Of a stretch of 45,956 nucleotides of DNA, positions 41,636-45,956 are shown one piece after another. The position numbers and the translations under genes were made by a program. The stretch lies in NCBI RefSeq assembly GCF_024345185.1, contig NZ_BROB01000020.1, positions 1 to 45,956 on the forward strand, written 5' to 3'. This stretch comes from Levilactobacillus humaensis. Lineage in GTDB: Bacteria > Bacillota > Bacilli > Lactobacillales > Lactobacillaceae. The notes under the pieces are model-generated. The model made no database searches, had not been told where the DNA came from, and saw nothing but the letters and a program-made list of their open reading frames with translations. The stretch's first letter is position 1, and every line of letters begins with the position of its first letter.

Positions 41636-42820
41636 ATGATTATCAACAAACACATCATGCGTACGACTAATGAAAAACAAGTTTTACAGCAGATTGTCAA
41701 CGCTGGTCCGATTTCGCGTAGTCAAATTTCCCGTAACCTGAGTTTAAACAAAGTGACGGTCTCTGATATTTACAGTCAGTTACTGCATGAAGGGTTGATC
41801 CGTGAGGTTGGTCACGGTGTCAGCACGCGTAACGGCGGTCGGAAACCTGTCATGGCATTGCTAAACGTGGGGTATGGTTATGTCATCAGTATTAACATTT
41901 TGCGGTCTCGGTTCTCAATGATCACCAGTCGTTTGGACGGTCGTTCTGAGAATTACGCAAGCGTCTCGACGCGTGGCGTTGATTTAACCACGGTGCTCGA
42001 TATGATCGACGAGAAGATCGCGGCAACTGTTGCCGATAGCGACACGCGGTTGTTAGGAATTTCATTCGGGTTGGACGGCACCATTTACGACAACCAGATT
42101 CTGGATTCCACTTTGAAAGGTTTCAAGAACTTTGATTTGGCGAAGTACTTTAGCGACAAATTCCAAGTTCCCGTTGTCCTAGAAGACCTGGCTAATCAGT
42201 CGGCAATCTTCGAGCGGGACTTTTCCGGCGAGGGTGTTTACCGCAACCTGATCTCCGTAACGATTAGAGACCAAGTCAGTGCCGGAATCATTACCGAAGG
42301 CCACCTGTATCGTGGTCACAACGGTGAAGCCGGAAACATTGGGACTTGTCCGTTGGCCGATCGTTACCAGGAAGGGAATTCCGAAACCGTCAACCACTAT
42401 GTGGCAGAGGGTACAGTGCTTCAACGCATCATGGCGTACCAGAAGATTGACCGGGTCGATGTTAACCGGATTCGTCGGGATTACCTGGGTCACCGGCCAG
42501 AATTGTTGGCCATTCTCGACGAGTTTGCTTATTACCTGGCCAAGGTTTTAGGGAACCTGTCCAACACGTTTGCGCCGGATGCCATCATTGTCAACGCCCC
42601 AATCTTGGAGCTGTTGCCAGAAATGATGGATACCGTGCGGAACTACGTGGACCAATTGGCTATCGTCCGCAAGGCGCCACTCCTGTTGACCAAGAACTCA
42701 CGGGAAGCTTCCTTGAAGGGTGGGGCTTCGGCAATTATCCACCGGGCCTTGGCACTCGATGATTTACAATTGACCTTCACTAACGAACGGTCAACCGTTC
42801 TCGAGGGTGTTGAATCCTAG
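41636..42820 (+). CDS. ROK family transcriptional repressor (XylR/NagC-like)
   Basis: This encodes 394 residues from the ATG at 41636. The start IINKHIMRTTNEKQVLQQI is typical of ROK repressors, but the RBS is not obvious, and a TTG at 41609 is possible. The winged-helix domain reads GPISRSQISRNLSLNKVTVSDIYSQLL, followed by the GRKP wing. The ROK domain includes LLGISFGLDGTIY, LEDLANQSAIFE and GHNGEAGNIGTCPL. The zinc motif CxCGxxGCxE of sugar kinases and many NagC proteins is not seen, so it is probably a pure regulator. No sugar genes are adjacent. It lies between two inverted repeat pairs. Confidence 0.85.
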   Translation: MIINKHIMRTTNEKQVLQQIVNAGPISRSQISRNLSLNKVTVSDIYSQLLHEGLIREVGHGVSTRNGGRKPVMALLNVGYGYVISINILRSRFSMITSRLDGRSENYASVSTRGVDLTTVLDMIDEKIAATVADSDTRLLGISFGLDGTIYDNQILDSTLKGFKNFDLAKYFSDKFQVPVVLEDLANQSAIFERDFSGEGVYRNLISVTIRDQVSAGIITEGHLYRGHNGEAGNIGTCPLADRYQEGNSETVNHYVAEGTVLQRIMAYQKIDRVDVNRIRRDYLGHRPELLAILDEFAYYLAKVLGNLSNTFAPDAIIVNAPILELLPEMMDTVRNYVDQLAIVRKAPLLLTKNSREASLKGGASAIIHRALALDDLQLTFTNERSTVLEGVES

Positions 42821-42845
42821 ACGAAATGAATTGAATAAACTTTGG

Positions 42846-42875
42846 AAAGCGTGGATGCGGCCACGCTTTTTATTT
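42846..42875 (+). terminator. Terminator of ROK gene
   Basis: AAAGCGTGG (42846-42854) pairs perfectly with CCACGCTTT (42861-42869), followed by TTTATTTT. A type II element starts about 25 bases later. Confidence 0.9.
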
Positions 42876-42898
42876 TGCGTTCAGGTTTTGTCGGGGTC

Positions 42899-43056
42899 AG
42901 CGCCTCCCGGAAACCAGCCAGGAGGCTGGAACGCGGTGGGCACGACTTGGAGCCCCCAGATCGGTCTCCAAGCTCGGCCTTTCCGTAACTCGAGAAGGCC
43001 GCTCGACTAACGGAAACGACACGGCTGAGCCTTCTGGCTGGTTTCTTCCGGCTAAT
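42899..43056 (+). repeat. Type II element (copy II-11)
   Basis: Outer stem 42909-42927 with 43028-43046, all paired with two G-U. The middle hairpin is CTTGGAGCC with GGTCTCCAAG; compare CTTGAAG/CTTCAAG in II-9, a compensatory change. The inner stem equals that of II-9. Confidence 0.9.
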
Positions 43057-43116
43057 ACTGCCTTATCCCGTCAAAATACGATGGTTCACCTTCATGATTT
43101 GATGGGGCCGCTATGT

Positions 43117-43270
43117 CAGCCGGAGGTCGGTTCTGGAAATGCTCAGTGGTGTCGTTGTCCTTAGCGGAGTGGGTTACTCCGGTTAGGACAAGGCCGTTCG
43201 GGGAGACCGCACTTTGGCTTCCCGACGTGCCCACTACGTTCCAGCGTTTCCAGAACCGACCGGGAGGCGA
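43117..43270 (-). repeat. Type II element (copy II-12), reverse
   Basis: Outer stem 43125-43143 with 43243-43261 (one G-U). It is a near-identical copy of II-10. The spacer to II-11 is about 60 bases. Confidence 0.9.
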
Positions 43271-43356
43271 GGGCGCTGTCCCAGCTAGTGGAAAGTGTTA
43301 GGGATTTTCGGTCAATGCGGTATAATAAAAAGAAGATGAAATGGGAGGAATGACGT

Positions 43357-44457
43357 TTGAGTATTTGGCAACGATTTATCGACAATGTGCGGCTACGACG
43401 TTTCGTTATCTTGGCGCTGCTAATCTTTGTGTTGTGGCTGATTCGAAGCGAAATGAACATGATTTTATTAACGTTCATTTTCACTTTCCTGGTACTTCAG
43501 CTGGTCAAAGCCGTGCGGCGGTATGTGAAGGTGCCACCGGCATTGATTGTGACGGTGACTTACGTGGCGGTACTGGGTGCCCTGTATTGGGCGATCACAG
43601 CCTACCTGCCAAAAATCGTGACGTCGTCGGTTCACGGGATTGAGGGACTCATTAATTTCTATGAGAATCCCGCTAACGAAAATAATGAAATCATCCGCTG
43701 GATCTCCGGCTATATCAGCAGTTCGAATATCGTGTCGCAGGTTCAGAGTAGTGCCAAGCTCGTGCTGACCTACCTGTCAACGATTGGGTCGTTCGGATTC
43801 ACCATATTTATGTCGATGATTCTGAGTTTCTTCTTCACGATCGAGTCGAAACAGATGGCGGCCTTTTCCAAACGGTTCCTCACGAGTACGTATGGCTGGT
43901 TCTTCCAGGATATTAACTTCTTTGCCAAGAAGTTCGTCAATACTTTCGGGGTGGTGTTGGAGGCGCAGTTCTTCATTGCTCTCTGTAACACCGTGATTAC
44001 CACGATTATCCTGGCCATTATGCAGATGCCGCAGTTGGCCACGCTGGCCATTATGATTTTTATCCTGAGTTTGATTCCAGTGGCTGGGGTAATTGTTTCG
44101 GTCATTCCGCTTACGATTCTAGGGTACACGGTGGGTGGTTTCCGCTACGTCGTCTATATCCTCGTGATGATCGTCGTGGTCCACGCGTTAGAAGCCTACG
44201 TGTTGAATCCCAAGTTTATGTCCAGTCGAACAGAATTGCCAATCTTCTATACCTTCGTGGTGTTGTTGGCCGGGGAAGCCTTGTTCGGTGTTTGGGGCCT
44301 GATCGTTGGGGTGCCAATCTTCACATTCTTCCTGGATATTCTGGGTGTTCGGCCGGTGCACGGCTTGCATCAGGCGCCCCAGCTAGAAAAGTTGCGTGAG
44401 ATTCGCCGCAATTATAATCAGGGCGAGGACGACGATAGTGATAGTGATCAGAAATAG
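43357..44457 (+). CDS. AI-2E family transporter (PerM/YtvI-like)
   Basis: This encodes 366 residues with a TTG start and GGGAGG at 43341-43346. There are about 7-8 membrane helices, with two N-terminal helices, an amphipathic extracellular domain, and a central transport core. The end of the core contains the family motif region LILSLIPVAGVIVSVIPLTILGY and ALEAYVLNPKFMSSRTELPIFYTFVVLLAGEALFGVWGLIVGVPIFTFFLDIL. The C-terminus is acidic (EDDDSDSDQ). Members export autoinducer-2 or act as Na+/H+ antiporters or solute permeases; the substrate here is unknown. Confidence 0.92.
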   Translation: MSIWQRFIDNVRLRRFVILALLIFVLWLIRSEMNMILLTFIFTFLVLQLVKAVRRYVKVPPALIVTVTYVAVLGALYWAITAYLPKIVTSSVHGIEGLINFYENPANENNEIIRWISGYISSSNIVSQVQSSAKLVLTYLSTIGSFGFTIFMSMILSFFFTIESKQMAAFSKRFLTSTYGWFFQDINFFAKKFVNTFGVVLEAQFFIALCNTVITTIILAIMQMPQLATLAIMIFILSLIPVAGVIVSVIPLTILGYTVGGFRYVVYILVMIVVVHALEAYVLNPKFMSSRTELPIFYTFVVLLAGEALFGVWGLIVGVPIFTFFLDILGVRPVHGLHQAPQLEKLREIRRNYNQGEDDDSDSDQK

Positions 44458-44462
44458 CGGAA

Positions 44463-44499
44463 AGTCAGTTTGGCCGTTTGGGCTGAATTGGCTTTTTTA
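44463..44499 (+). terminator. Terminator of AI-2E family gene
   Basis: A 13-bp stem with several G-U pairs joins 44463-44475 and 44481-44493, followed by TTTTTT. Confidence 0.85.
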
Positions 44500-44602
44500 A
44501 TTAACAGGCCGATTAACTGAGGTCGTAAATGGCTAATCGATTAGTAGAAAACGATTACATTGTCAGACCGGGAGAATTAGGCTGAAATTTAGGGTGAGAT
44601 GG

Positions 44603-44610
44603 TGTAAAAT
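44603..44610 (+). promoter_or_regulatory. -10 of gpmA
   Basis: TGTAAAAT with hexamer TAAAAT (44605-44610). The upstream -35 is weak (CTGAAA). Confidence 0.4.
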
Positions 44611-44646
44611 GACAAGGTATTCTACAACAGAAAGAGGTTATCAGTG

Positions 44647-45339
44647 ATGGCAAAATTAGTATTGATTCGCCACGGACAAAGTGAATGGAACTTAGCTAAC
44701 AAGTTCACCGGCTGGGTTGACGTTGACTTAAGTGAAAAGGGTGTTGAAGAAGCCAAGGCCGCTGGTCAAAAGATCAAGGAATCTGGCATGAAGTTTGACT
44801 ACGCCTACACGTCAGTTCTGAAGCGTGCGATCAAGACGTTACACTACGTTTTGGAAGAATCCGACCAACTTTGGATTCCAGAAACCAAGACTTGGCGTTT
44901 GAACGAACGTCACTACGGTGCGTTACAAGGCCTGAACAAGAAGGAAACCGCTGAAAAATACGGTGACGACCAAGTGCACATCTGGCGTCGTTCCTACGAT
45001 GTTTTGCCTCCACTTTTGGACGCAGACGCTGAAGGTTCAGCTGTTAAGGACCCACGTTACGCTAACTTGGACCCTAACATCGTACCCGGTGGTGAAAACT
45101 TGAAGGTTACCCTGGAGCGTGTAATGCCTTTCTGGGAAGACCAGATCGCACCTAAGTTACTCGACGGCAAGAACGTTATCATTGCTGCCCACGGTAACTC
45201 ATTACGTGCCTTAAGCAAGTACATCGAACGGATCTCCGACGATGACATCATGAACCTCGAAATGGCAACCGGTGAACCAGTTGTCTACGACTTTGATGAA
45301 AAGTTAAACATGATCAGCAAGACGAAGATGGGCAAGTAG
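44647..45339 (+). CDS. gpmA: 2,3-bisphosphoglycerate-dependent phosphoglycerate mutase
   Basis: This encodes 230 residues from the ATG at 44647 (AAAGAGG at 44631-44637); a GTG at 44644 in frame is less likely. The catalytic motif [10 protein letters not shown] (His9), then [42 protein letters not shown] and the second histidine in [17 protein letters not shown] are all present. This is a glycolytic enzyme interconverting 3- and 2-phosphoglycerate in the cytoplasm. Codon use is strongly biased, as expected for high expression. Confidence 0.97.
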   Translation: MAKLVLIRHGQSEWNLANKFTGWVDVDLSEKGVEEAKAAGQKIKESGMKFDYAYTSVLKRAIKTLHYVLEESDQLWIPETKTWRLNERHYGALQGLNKKETAEKYGDDQVHIWRRSYDVLPPLLDADAEGSAVKDPRYANLDPNIVPGGENLKVTLERVMPFWEDQIAPKLLDGKNVIIAAHGNSLRALSKYIERISDDDIMNLEMATGEPVVYDFDEKLNMISKTKMGK

Positions 45340-45352
45340 TCCTTCCGACTCG

Positions 45353-45386
45353 AAGCCGCCTCGGTATTTAGGGGCGGCTTTTTCGT
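45353..45386 (+). terminator. Terminator of gpmA
   Basis: AAGCCGCC (45353-45360) pairs with GGCGGCTT (45373-45380), followed by TTTTT. Confidence 0.9.
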
Positions 45387-45445
45387 GGCCTGAAACTGGC
45401 TACCAGCATTGATAATTAGCAACTCACTTTAAGAGAGAAAAGAGA

Positions 45446-45703
45446 TTGAATTTGGCAGACAAAGAAGTTACACAAGTTGAAATGATGAAGATTATTGGTT
45501 TATTCCGCAAAGAGGGTTTCACTGGTGAGTACGAGACTTTTCAACGGGTCAGCGGTACCGACCGGGAATTCTTCGTGGTCATGAGTAATGAGCAGGGGAT
45601 CAAGGCGTTGTTTAAGGCTAGCTTGATGTTGAACGCCGTGGAATTCCAGTATGTGCTGGATGACAAGCATACGTTTGTGACAGAAGAAGCCGACGCCAGC
45701 TAA
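45446..45703 (+). CDS. Small conserved hypothetical protein (85 aa)
   Basis: A TTG start at 45446 with an A/G-rich site upstream (AAGAGA); the protein is 85 residues, soluble and mixed alpha/beta. An N-terminal helix (VEMMKIIGLFRKEGF) is followed by strands (REFFVVMSNEQG) and a second helix (IKALFKASLML). No known motif. The length and smooth codon use suggest a real gene. I do not recognise the family. Confidence 0.6.
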   Translation: MNLADKEVTQVEMMKIIGLFRKEGFTGEYETFQRVSGTDREFFVVMSNEQGIKALFKASLMLNAVEFQYVLDDKHTFVTEEADAS

Positions 45704-45799
45704 GATTGACAATACCTCCAACGGTTGTTTTCAACCCATTCAAAGGGTTGTTACCAAATAACTGAATAAGGTCACAAAAAGACATCACGACATGCAATT
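45704..45799 (+). other. Short region with weak hairpins before IS element
   Basis: GGTTG/CAACC and CAACC/GGGTTG repeats near 45718-45752 could form alternative hairpins. No T run follows, so termination is uncertain. Confidence 0.3.
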
Positions 45800-45956
45800 T
45801 GTACTAGTCCCTGTCAAGTTGACAGTTGAAATAATATAATTTTTAGTATTGCTTAAGCGGCTTCATCGCGGTATTCACCCGCGGTGGAGCCGTTTCTTTG
45901 TGCTGTTCGATCAATATAGTTGAAGTAGTAAATGCCGGCTTCAATCAGTTTCACTA
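45800..45956 (-). mobile_element. IS3-family insertion sequence, one end only
   Basis: The element seems to start at TGTACTAGTCCCTGTCAAGT (45800-45819), a TG-initiated terminus typical of IS3-family inverted repeats. It contains the end of a transposase read on the minus strand. The other end lies beyond the window. The boundary is inferred from the TG terminus only. Confidence 0.55.
45853..45956 (-). CDS. IS3-family transposase, C-terminal fragment (cut by window edge)
   Basis: On the minus strand the frame reads KLIEAGIYYFNYIDRT then AQRNGSTAGEYRDEAA and a TAA stop at 45853-45855. This matches the end of IS3-family OrfB integrases, which typically finish with (I/L)xxYIxYYNxxRx...LxGxxPxEYRxxA. 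The catalytic DDE residues lie outside the window. A hairpin GGCT...AGCC with CGCGG/CCGCG covers the last codons. Confidence 0.65.
   Translation of the reverse strand, partial: VKLIEAGIYYFNYIDRTAQRNGSTAGEYRDEAA

Overview
The window looks like a chromosomal segment of a lactic acid bacterium close to Levilactobacillus brevis, with a G+C content near 50% by eye. Three things support this: an S-layer gene with an N-terminus like the L. brevis Slp proteins, a short IMP dehydrogenase without CBS domains as in lactobacilli, and the rsmG-noc-parA-parB-DUF951-ychF-DUF1129 block typical of the origin-proximal region of Lactobacillaceae. No tRNA, rRNA or CRISPR array was seen. An IS3-type insertion sequence begins at about 45800 and runs off the right edge.

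Layout. 0.1-6.5 kb: S-layer protein, an HTH-like protein, a ComK-like competence factor, a MarR regulator and small hypothetical genes. 6.5-9.6 kb: a dehydratase/oxidoreductase-fold SDR gene, then about 2 kb without convincing protein genes but with a candidate small RNA (7669-7856) and a candidate large structured RNA (about 8361-8939) under a cre-controlled promoter. 9.6-14.6 kb: a purine/nucleoside module made of a shortened phosphopentomutase-like protein, a CNT nucleoside permease, an NCS2 nucleobase permease with a structured leader, and a nucleoside hydrolase. 15-17 kb: a UDG-fold protein, a 30-residue hydrophobic peptide gene and an atypical metallophosphoesterase. 18-23.3 kb: the chromosome segregation block. 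23.7-28.2 kb: a secreted basic protein, a GT-C type membrane protein and guaB. 29.2-35.9 kb: a VanRS-like two-component system, a D,D-carboxypeptidase and a very large YhgE/Pip protein, together suggesting envelope maintenance. 36-45.7 kb: GNAT, AzlCD branched-chain amino acid exporter, an orphan RHH antitoxin, cfa, a TPR-like membrane protein, a ROK repressor, an AI-2E family permease, gpmA and a small conserved protein.

The most unusual content is a family of 15 intergenic elements, about 150-190 bp each, covering roughly 5% of the window. Each can fold into a multi-branch (cloverleaf-like) structure. Short constant junction blocks (GGAACG, GTGGGCACG, CGGCCTT, AACGACAC) are kept while the long outer stem and the inner hairpin differ completely between copies yet stay complementary. 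Twelve copies are three-way-junction 'type II' and three are larger 'type I' with three internal hairpins. Most lie in inverted pairs (forward copy, spacer, reverse copy), and forward copies repeatedly sit just behind the intrinsic terminator of the upstream gene. I do not recognise this family. It may be a transposase-dependent repeat of the REP/BOX kind or a family of structured RNAs.

Several other non-coding signals look like leaders or small RNAs (5944-6146, 7669-7856, 12097-12233, 14715-14831, 24376-24522). All structure calls here were made by reading complementarity by eye, without energy calculation or database search.
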